Source: Klebsiella variicola
Lineage (GTDB): Bacteria > Pseudomonadota > Gammaproteobacteria > Enterobacterales > Enterobacteriaceae
Assembly: GCF_000828055.2 (NCBI RefSeq)
Contig: NZ_CP010523.2
Coordinates: 1,612,001-1,676,000 of the forward strand
Direction: 5' to 3'
Length of the DNA: 64,000 nt
Each line of letters starts with the position of its first letter. Position 1 is the stretch's first letter. Under the pieces are notes generated by a model. The model was not told where the DNA came from and ran no database searches. It was given only the letters and a program-made list of their open reading frames with translations. Shown piece by piece: positions 8,722 to 17,401 of the stretch. A program made the translations under genes and the position numbers.

Positions 8722-9912
8722 ATGGAACAAACCTGGCGGTGGTATGGGCCGAACGATCCGGTATCGCTTGATGATGTACGGCAGGCAGGGGCGACCGGCG
8801 TCGTGACTGCGCTGCACCATATTGCAAACGGTCAGGTCTGGCCGGTAGAGGAGATTAAAGCGCGTCAGGCGCTGTTAGCGGCAAAAGGGCTGACCTGGTC
8901 GGTCGTCGAAAGCATTCCGGTGCATGAGGATATTAAAACCCACAGCGGGGAGTATGCGACCTGGATTGCCAACTATCAGCAGAGCATCCGCAACCTCGCG
9001 GCCTGCGGCATCGATACCGTATGCTACAACTTTATGCCGATCCTCGACTGGACGCGCACCGATCTGGAATATGAGCTGCCGGACGGTTCCCGGGCGCTGC
9101 GTTTCGATCAGATCGCCTTCGCCGCCTTTGAACTGCATATCCTCAAACGCCCGGGCGCGGAAGGAGATTACAGCGAAGAAGAGCAGCGTCAGGCTGAGGT
9201 TTATTTCAAGGCGATGAGCGAAGCGGACATCGAGAAACTGACCCGCAATATCATCGCCGGCCTGCCGGGGGCGGAAGAGGGTTACACCCTTGACCAGTTC
9301 CGCGCGCGCCTGGCGGAATATGACCACATTGATAAAGCGCAGCTGCGCGAGAATATGGCCTACTTCCTGCGGGCTATCGTGCCGGTGTGCGAAGAGGTAG
9401 GCATCCGCCTGGCGGTGCATCCGGACGATCCGCCGCGGCCGATCCTTGGCCTGCCGCGTATCGTGTCGACCATCGAAGATATGCAGTGGCTGAAAGAGAC
9501 AGTGGACAGCATCAATAATGGCTTCACCATGTGTACGGGATCGTATGGCGTCCGCGCCGATAACGATCTGGTGAAGATGGTGGAGACCTTTGGCGATCGC
9601 ATCCATTTCACCCATCTGCGATCTACCTGTCGTGAAGCGAACCCGAAAACCTTCCACGAGGCGGCGCACCTTAGCGGCGACGTCAATATGGTGGCGGTGG
9701 TGGATGCGATTCTGCGTGAAGAGCAGCGGCGTAAGCAGGCTGGCGATCTGCGCCCGATCCCGTTCCGTCCGGATCATGGTCATCAGATGCTTGACGATCT
9801 GCGCAAGAAAACCAACCCAGGCTATTCGGCGATTGGCCGTCTCAAGGGGATGGCGGAAGTGCGTGGCGTCGAGCTGGCGCTGAAAATGACCAAATACCCT
9901 GAACTGTTGTAA
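8722..9912 (+). CDS. uxuA: Mannonate dehydratase UxuA
   Basis: 396-residue enzyme converting D-mannonate to 2-keto-3-deoxygluconate in glucuronate/fructuronate catabolism, in the cytoplasm. The ATG at 8722 begins [15 protein letters not shown], identical to E. coli UxuA, with GAGGG upstream; the longer open frame from 8581 covers the operator region. Metal-ligand and catalytic segments are present, including AVHPDDPP (about 233-240), FTHLRST and RPDHGHQML. It is transcribed away from yeiQ, with two UxuR/ExuR-like sites between them. E. coli K-12 carries uxuA elsewhere, with uxuB and uxuR, so this placement is a lineage difference. Confidence 0.95.
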   Translation: MEQTWRWYGPNDPVSLDDVRQAGATGVVTALHHIANGQVWPVEEIKARQALLAAKGLTWSVVESIPVHEDIKTHSGEYATWIANYQQSIRNLAACGIDTVCYNFMPILDWTRTDLEYELPDGSRALRFDQIAFAAFELHILKRPGAEGDYSEEEQRQAEVYFKAMSEADIEKLTRNIIAGLPGAEEGYTLDQFRARLAEYDHIDKAQLRENMAYFLRAIVPVCEEVGIRLAVHPDDPPRPILGLPRIVSTIEDMQWLKETVDSINNGFTMCTGSYGVRADNDLVKMVETFGDRIHFTHLRSTCREANPKTFHEAAHLSGDVNMVAVVDAILREEQRRKQAGDLRPIPFRPDHGHQMLDDLRKKTNPGYSAIGRLKGMAEVRGVELALKMTKYPELL

Positions 9913-9930
9913 TCGCGGTAACAGGGATAA

Positions 9931-10498
9931 TAAAAGGGACAGCCAGCGGCTGTCCCTTTTTACTGTCGGGGCGTCAGCCTGGTCGGGTAAGTGAAGCGCC
10001 ACCCGACAAAATAACGGCGCAATGGGGTAGATACGGTGATCGGTTTGCAACAGTGTCGACCCTGGAAAAACCTGTGTTCTCTGTTATTTCCGGGCAGATT
10101 GCGCTCCCGATATTTCTTCTGCGTTATGTCACTCATGGTGCAGGGAGCGCACAGGGGGCGGCCAGTCGCCGCCGCCCCCTGTACCCCCTGGCTCCGGCCA
10201 GCAAAATCGCCACTTCGTGGTGCCTTCGACTTATCCCTGCAGGCTTCGGGTCGGGCCGAGGCAGCGTCCGTGCAAAACACGGCCCTCAGCCCGCATCCAT
10301 GCGGGCTGCCCCGGCCTTCCGGGAACGTCTCAGCGATTTTGAGGCCGCCAGCACCGGCAGTTTCAGCAAGAATAGTGAATAACTTAACGACAGGGTGCCC
10401 GGATCGTAGGCCGGATAAGGCGTCAGCCGCCATCCGGCACAAATACGGGAACCGTGTTGAATGAATATTACCCGGCACCGGGACATACCGTCGCCAAA
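9931..10498. repeat. Tandem repeat unit 1 (terminator + REP + GC-rich hairpin element)
   Basis: 568-bp unit that recurs directly after itself. In order it holds the terminator, a REP-like palindrome (9982-10007, GTCGGGTAA...ACCCGAC), an AT-richer stretch, a perfect 12-bp hairpin (10151-10162 with 10171-10182), a branched GC-rich structure (10254-10316) and a second REP (10406-10440). Open frames cover it on both strands, but they read straight through REP and terminator sequence and have no start signals, so I treat the unit as non-coding. Confidence 0.9.
9932..9961 (+). terminator. uxuA terminator, first copy of the repeated terminator
   Basis: AAAAGGGACAGCC / GGCTGTCCCTTTTT with an AGC loop, 19 bp after the uxuA stop. 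The same hairpin occurs again at 10500 and, with shorter G-run, at 11063. Confidence 0.85.
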
Positions 10499-11061
10499 TA
10501 AAAGGGACAGCCAGCGGCTGTCCCTTTTTACTGTCGGGGCGTCAGCCTGGTCGGGTAAGTGAAGCGCCACCCGACAAAATAACGGCGCAATGGGGTAGAT
10601 ACTATGATCGGTTTGCAACAGTGTCGACCCTGGAAAAACCTGTGTTCTCTGTTATTTCCGGGCAGATTGCGCTCCCGATATTTCTTCTGCGTTATGTTAC
10701 TCATGGTGCAGGGAGCGCACAGGGGACGGCCAGTCGCCGCCGCCCCCTGTACCCCCGGGCTCCGGCCAGCAAAATCGCCACTTCGTGGTACCTTCGACTT
10801 ATCCCTGCAGGCTTCGGGTCGGGCCGAGGCAGCGTCCCTGCAAAACACGGCCCTCAGCCCGCATCCATGCGGGCTGCCCCGGCCTTCCGGGAACGTCTCA
10901 GCGATGTTGAGGCCGCCAGCACCGGCAGTTTCAGCAAGAATAGTGAATAAATTAACGACAGGTCGTACGTAGGCCGGATAAGGCGTCAGCCGCCATCCGG
11001 CACAAATACGGGAACCGTGTTTAATGAATATTACCCGGCACCGGGGCATATCGTCGCCAAA
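10499..11061. repeat. Tandem repeat unit 2
   Basis: 563-bp second copy of the preceding unit, differing at about ten scattered single bases plus a short indel after the 'taacgacagg' segment (near 10963). Some changes fall in stems: the 12-bp hairpin gains an A/C mismatch (10719-10730) and the small CCGTG/CACGG stem is lost. REP palindromes lie at 10550-10575 and 10969-11003. Confidence 0.9.
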
Positions 11062-11107
11062 TAAAAAGGACAGCCAGCGGCTGTCCTTTTTTACTGTCGG
11101 GGCGTCA
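11062..11107. repeat. Truncated third copy of the repeat: terminator only
   Basis: The first 46 bases of the unit recur here, ending at GGCGTCA, 7 bp before the efpL stop codon (minus strand). The arrangement is therefore T-E-T-E-T, where T is the terminator and E the hairpin element. This copy doubles as the efpL terminator. Confidence 0.85.
11063..11092 (-). terminator. efpL (yeiP) terminator
   Basis: GGACAGCC / GGCTGTCC stem with an AGC loop, A-run on one side and T-run on the other; on the minus strand it follows the efpL stop by 22 bp. Confidence 0.85.
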
Positions 11108-11114
11108 CAGAGGA

Positions 11115-11687
11115 TTAATCCGCGCGGCCCATATAGCGGCACTCTTCGATATGAATGCGGATTTTCTCACCGGTGGTCAGGTATTCCGGCACCTGAATTA
11201 CCAGGCCGGTGCTCATGGTGGCTGGCTTGGTGCGGGAGCTGGCGGATGCCCCTTTAATACCCGGCGCGGTTTCGATAATTTCCAGGTCAACGGTCTGCGG
11301 CAGCTCCAGGGCCAGCAGCTGGCCGTCCCAGGTCAGCACCTGCATATCCGGCATCCCGCCTTCCGGAATAAACTGCAGCTCTTCTTCGATCTGCTCTTTG
11401 GTAAAGGTGTAAGGGGTATAGTCTTCTTTATCCATGAACACGTATTCGTTGCCATCGACATAGGAGAAGTCAACGAAACGGCGGGTCAGGGTCACGGTAT
11501 CGACGATATCGTCACCTTTGAAGCGCTCTTCCACTTTCAGGCCGGTACGCACATCGGAGAAGCGCATTTTATACAGTGTCGCAGCACCACGGGCGCTGGG
11601 TGACTGAATATCGATATTTTTCACAATCAGCAGCTTGCCGTTGTAATTCAGCACCATACCTTTTTTAATTTCATTCGCTCTTGGCAT
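11115..11687 (-). CDS. efpL: Elongation factor P-like protein EfpL (YeiP)
   Basis: 190-residue paralog of EF-P that binds the ribosome between P and E sites and relieves stalling at difficult motifs such as polyprolines. Three beta-barrel domains are expected: an N-terminal KOW-like domain (1-65), a central OB domain (about 66-130) and a C-terminal OB domain. The tip loop of domain I reads [12 protein letters not shown] with Arg33 where canonical EF-P carries its modified lysine, the mark of the YeiP subfamily. No EpmA/B-type modification lysine is seen at that position. It ends beside a repeated terminator. Confidence 0.95.
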   Translation of the reverse strand: MPRANEIKKGMVLNYNGKLLIVKNIDIQSPSARGAATLYKMRFSDVRTGLKVEERFKGDDIVDTVTLTRRFVDFSYVDGNEYVFMDKEDYTPYTFTKEQIEEELQFIPEGGMPDMQVLTWDGQLLALELPQTVDLEIIETAPGIKGASASSRTKPATMSTGLVIQVPEYLTTGEKIRIHIEECRYMGRAD

Positions 11688-11834
11688 TGCAGTAATCCTG
11701 TCACTTAACGAGTCAAAAATATCGCGTAAAACTACTCGCGCCCGCGCCTTCAGGCAAGCGGAATTCGCGAGTTTTGCTATCTTCTGGCAAAACGTTTAGG
11801 CTGTGGCACAAAATGAGCGTTTGGGAGCTGGGTT

Positions 11835-12089
11835 GTGGAATGTCGTACCGATTGTGGCGCATGTTGCATCGCTCCCTCTATATCATCGCCAATACCCGGC
11901 ATGCCGCAGGGCAAGCCCGCCAATACCCGCTGTATTCAGCTTTCCGAGCACAACTTGTGCCTGATTTTCGGCTCCCCTCTGCGCCCGAAGGTGTGCGCCA
12001 GCCTGCAGCCCTCGCCCGAGATGTGCTTCACCCACCGCGATGACGCCATCACCTGGCTGCTGGATCTTGAGCTGGCCACCGCGCCCTGA
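11835..12089 (+). CDS. yeiW: YkgJ-type cysteine cluster protein YeiW
   Basis: 84-residue UPF0153/YkgJ-family protein. The ATG at 11835 gives [17 protein letters not shown], matching E. coli YeiW; the longer frame from 11774 is unlikely. Cysteines in CRTDCGACC (3, 7, 10, 11) and later CIQL, CLIF, CASL and CFTH form a conserved cluster likely to bind a metal, perhaps zinc. Function is unknown. It is divergent from efpL and ends two bases before the converging LysR-type gene, so little room exists for a terminator. Confidence 0.85.
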   Translation: MECRTDCGACCIAPSISSPIPGMPQGKPANTRCIQLSEHNLCLIFGSPLRPKVCASLQPSPEMCFTHRDDAITWLLDLELATAP

Positions 12090-12091
12090 GC

Positions 12092-13024
12092 TTAAAGCAG
12101 CAGATGAGACAGGTTTTTGATATGGGCGCTGAGGCCGTCGAGTAGCGCCTGTACGCGCAGGGGGAGAATGTCCCGCCGCTGGAAGATAAGCCAGGCCTGC
12201 AGGTCGATACAGCGCTCCTTTTTCAGACAGGGAACCAGCTGTCCCGCCGCCAGCTCGGTGGCGAGTGAATAGTAGGGCGCATAGACGATCCCCATCCCCA
12301 GCTTCGCCAGCTCCACCGCCGGTAGTGTGTTATCGCAAACGAATCCCCCCTTTACCGTGAGATTAAGCGGTTCGCCGTTTTTGCTTTTGAATGTCCAGAC
12401 ATTGTCGCTGCCGCCCAACATGCGCAGGGTAATGCACTCATGATCCACCAGCGCCTCCGGCTCGGCGATAGGATGTTGCGCCAGATAGTCCGGAGAGGCG
12501 AAGACGCCGGTGCGAAAGCGGGTAAAGGGGCGGGCGATGAGATTTTCATTCTGCGGCTTAAAGGGGCTTATCAGCAGATCGCAGTCGCTATTGAAGATGG
12601 CGCCGTATTTCTGTTCCCGCTCGCTGGCGTTGCGGGTGACCAGATTGATCTGCAGCTCCGGCAGGGTTTTCCTCAGCGCCGGCAGAATATAGCGCCCGAG
12701 AAACTGATGGATACCGATGGGCGCCCCAAGGGTGACCACGCCCTGCAGCGTGTTCTTATAACGGTCGGCAAGGTTGATAAGCTGCTCATGTTGTTCGAGA
12801 ACCGCGCGACTGGCATGGATAAACTGCTCGCCGAACTCGGTGCGCACCAGCTCTCTGGCGGTGCGCAGGAATATGGCCAAACCGACTTTCCGCTCCACGC
12901 TGGTCAGCGTCCGCGAAACGTTAGACTGGGGCATATTCAGGCGCTGGGCCGCCCGGCTCACGCTGGCGGTTTCGGCGATAGCGCAGATGATCCTCAGCTC
13001 ATCCATTTTAAAGTCTTTCAACAT
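12092..13024 (-). CDS. LysR-family transcriptional regulator divergent from DUF3302/HlyD genes
   Basis: 310 residues from the ATG at 13024 (MLKDFKMDELR); the open frame extends to 13087 but would cross a palindrome that looks like an operator. The N-terminal winged HTH (residues about 7-66, SVSRAAQRLNMPQSNVSRTL) is followed by a LysR substrate-binding domain (about 95-300). It resembles E. coli YiaU, which likewise neighbours yiaV (HlyD) and yiaW (DUF3302). The effector is unknown. By position it probably controls the two genes starting at 13238 and itself. Confidence 0.85.
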   Translation of the reverse strand: MLKDFKMDELRIICAIAETASVSRAAQRLNMPQSNVSRTLTSVERKVGLAIFLRTARELVRTEFGEQFIHASRAVLEQHEQLINLADRYKNTLQGVVTLGAPIGIHQFLGRYILPALRKTLPELQINLVTRNASEREQKYGAIFNSDCDLLISPFKPQNENLIARPFTRFRTGVFASPDYLAQHPIAEPEALVDHECITLRMLGGSDNVWTFKSKNGEPLNLTVKGGFVCDNTLPAVELAKLGMGIVYAPYYSLATELAAGQLVPCLKKERCIDLQAWLIFQRRDILPLRVQALLDGLSAHIKNLSHLLL

Positions 13025-13045
13025 CTTATCGCTGCCTGATATCTG

Positions 13046-13069
13046 TGGTATATCAAAAATGATATACCA
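13046..13069. promoter_or_regulatory. Perfect palindrome, candidate LysR operator
   Basis: TGGTATATCA and TGATATACCA form a perfect 10-bp inverted repeat with four A residues between them, containing the T-N11-A pattern typical of LysR-type regulators. It lies 22 bp upstream of the regulator start and about 170 bp upstream of the DUF3302 gene. Confidence 0.6.
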
Positions 13070-13237
13070 GTTTGACGGAATTGCCATGTGATTTATTGAT
13101 CAGCTAAACGTATGATGGCCTTTGCGTTGAACAGTCCGTTATTTAAGGAAAATTGTGCGTTTTATCGCTTCTTTTGTGGTCCTCGACGTCATTAAAAATA
13201 ACGATCTTCCCGCTGGCTTACTGAGTGTATATGCACC

Positions 13238-13582
13238 ATGCTGCTTAATTATTTTGCTTTGTTTGTATTAATACTGGTTTTTCTCATATTATTTTATGGA
13301 GTGATTATTATCCACGATATTCCCTATCATATCGCGCAAAAACGGCAGCACCCCCATCAGGACGCGATTCATGTGGCGGGCTGGATAAGCCTGTTTACCC
13401 TGCATGCTATCTGGCCTTTTCTGTGGATCTGGGCCACCTTGTACCGCCCTGACCGCGGGTGGGGGATGGCTTCGCAGACCGAGGATAGTCTGCAACGCAA
13501 GGAACTGGAGCAACGTATCGCATTACTCGAAGCGGCGTTAAAAAACAGCCAGCAGGCGTCAGCGGGGAATAAAGATAAATAA
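13238..13582 (+). CDS. DUF3302 inner-membrane protein (YiaW/YibI type)
   Basis: 114-residue small membrane protein. A hydrophobic helix covers about residues 5-28 and a second about 45-68 (WISLFTLHAIWPFLWIWATLY), followed by a charged, coiled-coil-like tail. The family (DUF3302) nearly always accompanies an HlyD-type fusion protein, as in yiaW-yiaV and yibI-yibH of E. coli. It ends one base before the next start codon, so the two proteins are surely co-translated. Role unknown; a small partner subunit of an efflux assembly is a reasonable inference. Confidence 0.82.
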   Translation: MLLNYFALFVLILVFLILFYGVIIIHDIPYHIAQKRQHPHQDAIHVAGWISLFTLHAIWPFLWIWATLYRPDRGWGMASQTEDSLQRKELEQRIALLEAALKNSQQASAGNKDK

Positions 13583-13583
13583 T

Positions 13584-14720
13584 ATGGATCTGTTAATTAT
13601 CCTTTGCTATGTCGCCATCGCCTGGGGCGTTTTTAAGATATTTCGCATTCCAGTAAATAAATGGACAATACCCACTGCCATATTAGGCGGAATAGTGGTC
13701 GTAGGCGCGTTAATATTAACGATGAACTATAACCATCCCTATACGCTGCGGGCGCAAAAAATTGTTGTTTCTATTCCGATGGTGCCTCAGGTCTCAGGCG
13801 AGGTGGTTGAGGTCACTAGTAAAACCAATGTGTTAATGAAGAAGGGCGAACTGCTGTTCCGCATCGATGACACCCGCTACCGCGCGCGGCTGAACAAGCT
13901 GAAAGCCGATCTGGCGGCCGGGGAGGCGACGCTGCGGGCGAAGCAGGCGACTATCGACGATGCCAGCGCCAGAGCGCAGCAGGCGCAGGCTGAGTACGAT
14001 CGTGTTACCCGTGACTACCAGCGTTATGCCCAGGGAGCGGCCATGCCGGTCAATCCTTTCTCGGAACAGGATGTGACTCACGCCAGGCAGCAGGTGCAGA
14101 TCCAGACGGCGGTATTGCAGGCGGCGAAAGCGCAATTACAAAACGCCAGAGAGCAGGTGTCTGGCCGCTATAACGGGCTTGATGCCAACATTGCCAGTCT
14201 GAAATCGCAGATCCTCGAGGCGGAGTATAATCTGGCGCAAACTGTGGTTCGTGCGCCGAGCGATGGCTACGTTACCCAGCTATTGGCGCGGCCGGGGATG
14301 ACCGCGGTACGTCTGCCCTTCAAGCCGGTGCTGGTGTTTATTCCCCAGCAAAAGCGCCAGGTGGTGGCGGTATTCCGCCAGAACTCGGTTCTGCGTCTGA
14401 CGGCCGGGGATAGCGCGGAGGTGGTGTTTAATGGTCTGCCGGGCAGCGTCTACAGCGGTAAGGTATCGCGGGTGCTGCCGGCGATCCCGGATGGCAGCTA
14501 TCAGGCCAGCGGTGCGCTGCAGGGGCTGAGCGCCGGGGCAGGAAAAGAGGGCATCTATGTGCTGATCGACCTCGATCCCCACCCGGAAGTGGAACATTTA
14601 CCGGACGGGGTCAGTGCGCAGGCGGCGGTTTATACCGATTATTTTGCCCATGTGTCGATTATGCGCAAAGTCCTGCTGCGGATGACCAGCTGGCTGCATT
14701 ACCTCTATCTGGATCATTAA
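13584..14720 (+). CDS. HlyD-family membrane fusion protein (YiaV/YibH type)
   Basis: 378-residue periplasmic adaptor. It begins with two hydrophobic segments (about 2-20 and 30-50), then a lipoyl/barrel half (VPQVSGEVVEVTSKTN), a long alpha-helical coiled-coil hairpin rich in Ala/Gln (about 105-215), the second lipoyl half (VRAPSDGYVTQLLARPG) and a beta-barrel domain. Adaptors of this kind link an inner-membrane pump to an outer-membrane channel, yet no pump gene follows; the DUF3302 protein is its only neighbour. Similar to E. coli YiaV. Substrate unknown. Confidence 0.87.
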   Translation: MDLLIILCYVAIAWGVFKIFRIPVNKWTIPTAILGGIVVVGALILTMNYNHPYTLRAQKIVVSIPMVPQVSGEVVEVTSKTNVLMKKGELLFRIDDTRYRARLNKLKADLAAGEATLRAKQATIDDASARAQQAQAEYDRVTRDYQRYAQGAAMPVNPFSEQDVTHARQQVQIQTAVLQAAKAQLQNAREQVSGRYNGLDANIASLKSQILEAEYNLAQTVVRAPSDGYVTQLLARPGMTAVRLPFKPVLVFIPQQKRQVVAVFRQNSVLRLTAGDSAEVVFNGLPGSVYSGKVSRVLPAIPDGSYQASGALQGLSAGAGKEGIYVLIDLDPHPEVEHLPDGVSAQAAVYTDYFAHVSIMRKVLLRMTSWLHYLYLDH

Positions 14721-14726
14721 TCAGGA

Positions 14727-14752
14727 TGGCCCGGTCGAGGCCGGGCCGTTTT
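14727..14752. terminator. Bidirectional terminator between HlyD gene and setB
   Basis: GGCCCGG / CCGGGCC stem followed by GTTTTG on the plus strand, in the 34-bp gap between two converging genes. Confidence 0.65.
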
Positions 14753-14754
14753 GC

Positions 14755-15936
14755 CTACACGTCCCTGATCCGCCACAGGCAGACCTGAGCGGTGATACCC
14801 ATGACCAGCGCTATCCAGAACACCGCGTGATAGCTCCAAATTTCCGCCACGACCCCCGCCAGTGAACCGGCGATAATCCAGCCAACGCGGGTGGTATTGG
14901 TGTAGAGGGTAGTGGCCGCGCCCGCTTGCCCCGGCATCAGATCCTGGAAATAGAGCATGCCGATCCCGGCGAGGATCCCGATATAGACGGCGTTCAGCAC
15001 CTGCATCGCCAGCAGCAGCGCCGGCGTATGCACCGTCAACATGCCCACGTAAAACAACACACCGGCCACTGCCGAAAGGCGCATCAGAAAGCGTTTACCA
15101 AAGCGCCGGGCATAATAACCGGCAATCAGCATGGTAGGAATTTCCAGTCCGGCCGCGGTGCCCATCATCAGCCCGGCCAGCTTCTCCGGCAGATGCAGCT
15201 CATTAATGATAAACAGCGGCATATTAATGATGTACAGGCTGTTGGTGCCCCACATCAGCGTGCAGATGCTAAACAGCAGCAGCGCATCGCGGCGGTGCGT
15301 GCGCGGGGCTTCCAGCCGGCCCGTCGCCACCGCCGCCGCTTTATGCATGCTGGGTAAGAACAGCCAGACCATGATCCCGCAGACGATAAACGCCGCCGCA
15401 GCGCTGAGATACATTGCGGTAAAACCAAACCCCATCGCCAGGGCGTAGGCCAGCGGGGGACCAATCACCCATGCCAGGGAGACCTGGGCGCGCAAAATGG
15501 AGCTGAACATCACCGCTTCGCGACCGGTCTTGTCGGCGTGCTCGCGCGCGAGGGCGAACATCTGCGGGTTGGCGGTCGAGCCAAAGCTACTGAGGAAGAC
15601 GCCGATAAACAGCAAAATGAAGTAGTTCCGGTTCCAGGCAAACAGCAGGCAGGCCAGCACCCCCAGCAGGCAGCAGACGACAATCAGCTGTTTGCGATCG
15701 CCCCGCCGGTCGGAGCGGCCGGCGAGAAACTGGCTGACCAGAATGCCAATGACGGCGCTACCGGTAAAAAAGAAGCCGACCATCGCCGGGCGGACGTGCA
15801 CTTCGTTGGTCAAAAAGAGGCTCAGGGTTGGGGTTTGCAACGCCCCGGCAATGCCTGTCAGAAAGGCGACGATCAAGAATGCGGAAGAGGTTACATCGAA
15901 CCCGCGTCGGGGAAGAGCGGCGCTACGGTTTTGCAT
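14755..15936 (-). CDS. setB: Sugar efflux transporter SetB (MFS)
   Basis: 393-residue major facilitator exporter, the same length as E. coli SetB, which exports glucose, lactose and related sugars. Twelve hydrophobic segments can be followed; the loop between helices 2 and 3 carries the MFS motif GRSDRRGDRKQL (about 74-85). Divergent from fruB as in E. coli, where setB and fruBKA also adjoin. Family members relieve sugar-phosphate stress; the native substrate here is not shown by sequence. Confidence 0.93.
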   Translation of the reverse strand: MQNRSAALPRRGFDVTSSAFLIVAFLTGIAGALQTPTLSLFLTNEVHVRPAMVGFFFTGSAVIGILVSQFLAGRSDRRGDRKQLIVVCCLLGVLACLLFAWNRNYFILLFIGVFLSSFGSTANPQMFALAREHADKTGREAVMFSSILRAQVSLAWVIGPPLAYALAMGFGFTAMYLSAAAAFIVCGIMVWLFLPSMHKAAAVATGRLEAPRTHRRDALLLFSICTLMWGTNSLYIINMPLFIINELHLPEKLAGLMMGTAAGLEIPTMLIAGYYARRFGKRFLMRLSAVAGVLFYVGMLTVHTPALLLAMQVLNAVYIGILAGIGMLYFQDLMPGQAGAATTLYTNTTRVGWIIAGSLAGVVAEIWSYHAVFWIALVMGITAQVCLWRIRDV

Positions 15937-16170
15937 GTTCGGTTTTCTGTAGTTTCAGGAGACGGCGCGGAGTTTACGCCTGCTGGCTGAAAATAAACAG
16001 TAGTATGGCACGAATAATTAAAAAGGCGTTTCAAAATATAAGGTTCAGCAAAAAGCTGACATTTGCGGTGGTCGATAGCAAAGGCTTCAGCAAAAGTGTG
16101 CAGTACCTCTAAGTTCTGCAATCAAGTCGCTGACGTACCTTGCGCGTTGAGCAAGAAAGGTACAAAATTC

Positions 16171-16185
16171 TTGAAACGTTTCAGC
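16171..16185 (+). promoter_or_regulatory. Cra (FruR) operator 1
   Basis: TTGAAACGTTTCAGC matches the Cra consensus (TGAAACGTTTCA core). It lies 100 bp upstream of fruB. Cra represses fruBKA and is released by fructose 1-phosphate, which FruK consumes. Confidence 0.85.
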
Positions 16186-16235
16186 GTCATTCGACAATCC
16201 GTTCCCCGTCAGATGGCGCCTTTTTTCTCAAGTTA

Positions 16236-16250
16236 GCTGAAACGATTCAA
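16236..16250 (+). promoter_or_regulatory. Cra (FruR) operator 2
   Basis: GCTGAAACGATTCAA matches the Cra consensus GCTGAAWCGWTTCA. It lies just upstream of the fruB ribosome-binding site, in the arrangement known for the E. coli fru operon. Confidence 0.88.
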
Positions 16251-16270
16251 TTCAGCAGGAGAGGAGAACC

Positions 16271-17401
16271 ATGTTCCAGTTATCTGTGCAGGATATTCAT
16301 CCCGGCCAGCAGGCCGGTAATAAAGAAGAGGCCATCCGGCAGGTCGCCGCCGCGCTGGTCAGCGCCGGCAACGTGGCTGATGGCTACGTGAACGGTATGC
16401 TGGCTCGCGAGCAGCAGACCTCGACCTTCCTCGGCAACGGGATTGCGATCCCGCACGGCACGACGGACACCCGTGACCAGGTGCTGAAGACCGGCGTCCA
16501 GGTATTTCAGTTCCCGCAGGGCGTCACCTGGGGCGAAGGGCAGACCGCCTATGTGGCGATCGGGATTGCCGCCAGCTCAGATGAACACCTTGGCCTCCTG
16601 CGTCAGCTGACCCATGTGCTAAGCGATGACGCAGTAGCCGCGCAGCTGCAGTCCGCCACCACCGCGGAAGAGCTGCGTGCGCTGCTGATGGGGGAAAAAC
16701 AGAGCGAAGCGCTGAAGCTGGACAACGAGACCCTCAGCCTCGACGTGGCGGCCAGCGATCTGCTGACCCTGCAGGCGCTGAACGCGGCGCGACTGAAAGA
16801 AGTGGGTGCCGCTGACACGGCATTCGTAAGCCACGCTATCAACGATACGCCGCTGAACCTCGGTCAGGGCGTCTGGCTGAACGACAGTGCGGAAGGCAAT
16901 CTGCGCAGCGCCGTGGCAGTCAGCCGCGCGGCTAATGCCTTTACCCGCGACGACCAGCCGGTTTCTCTGCTGGTCACGGTGGCGATGGCCGATGAGCAGC
17001 CGACTGCGGTGCTGAACCGCCTGAGCAAGCTGTTGCTGGACAAGAAAGCTGACCGTTTGCTGAAAGCCGACGCCGCCACCGTGCTGGCGCTGCTGACCAG
17101 CGACGATGCCATTGCGGAAGATGTGCTGAGCGCCGAATTCGTGGTGCGCAATGAGCACGGCCTGCATGCCCGACCGGGCACCATGCTGGTCAATACGATT
17201 AAACAATTCTCCAGCGACATCACCGTCACCAATCTCGACGGTTCCGGCAAGCCGGCCAACGGTCGCAGCCTGATGAAGGTCGTGGCGCTGGGTGTGAAAA
17301 AAGGTCACCGTCTGCGTTTCACCGCGCAGGGTGAGGATGCGCAACAAGCGCTGGATGCGATTGGCGAAGCGATCGCCGCAGGCCTTGGGGAGGGCGCATA
17401 A
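16271..17401 (+). CDS. fruB: PTS fructose EIIA / FPr diphosphoryl transfer protein FruB
   Basis: 376-residue cytoplasmic protein that passes phosphate from Enzyme I to FruA. Domains in order: EIIA (1-142) with phosphorylated His62 in AIPHGTTD, a central receiver-like domain (about 155-280) and an HPr-like FPr domain (about 285-375) with His299 in [10 protein letters not shown]. First gene of fruBKA, with its stop immediately before the fruK ATG. Regulated by Cra at two sites upstream. Length equals the E. coli protein. Confidence 0.97.
   Translation: MFQLSVQDIHPGQQAGNKEEAIRQVAAALVSAGNVADGYVNGMLAREQQTSTFLGNGIAIPHGTTDTRDQVLKTGVQVFQFPQGVTWGEGQTAYVAIGIAASSDEHLGLLRQLTHVLSDDAVAAQLQSATTAEELRALLMGEKQSEALKLDNETLSLDVAASDLLTLQALNAARLKEVGAADTAFVSHAINDTPLNLGQGVWLNDSAEGNLRSAVAVSRAANAFTRDDQPVSLLVTVAMADEQPTAVLNRLSKLLLDKKADRLLKADAATVLALLTSDDAIAEDVLSAEFVVRNEHGLHARPGTMLVNTIKQFSSDITVTNLDGSGKPANGRSLMKVVALGVKKGHRLRFTAQGEDAQQALDAIGEAIAAGLGEGA

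Larger units (their letters stand above)
15937..16270. promoter_or_regulatory. setB/fruB divergent control region
   Basis: 334 bp with no gene. The fruB-proximal part holds two Cra (FruR) sites listed separately and the fruB ribosome-binding site AGGAGAGG at 16258-16265. The setB-proximal part is AT-rich; no specific site was identified there. Confidence 0.7.

Noticed and set aside
9960-11142. Open frames of 172 and 204 codons on the minus strand through the tandem repeat units
   Set aside because: They read through REP palindromes and terminators, and the second even enters the efpL 3' end; similar-length frames exist on the other strand. This is what stop-poor GC-rich repeats give.
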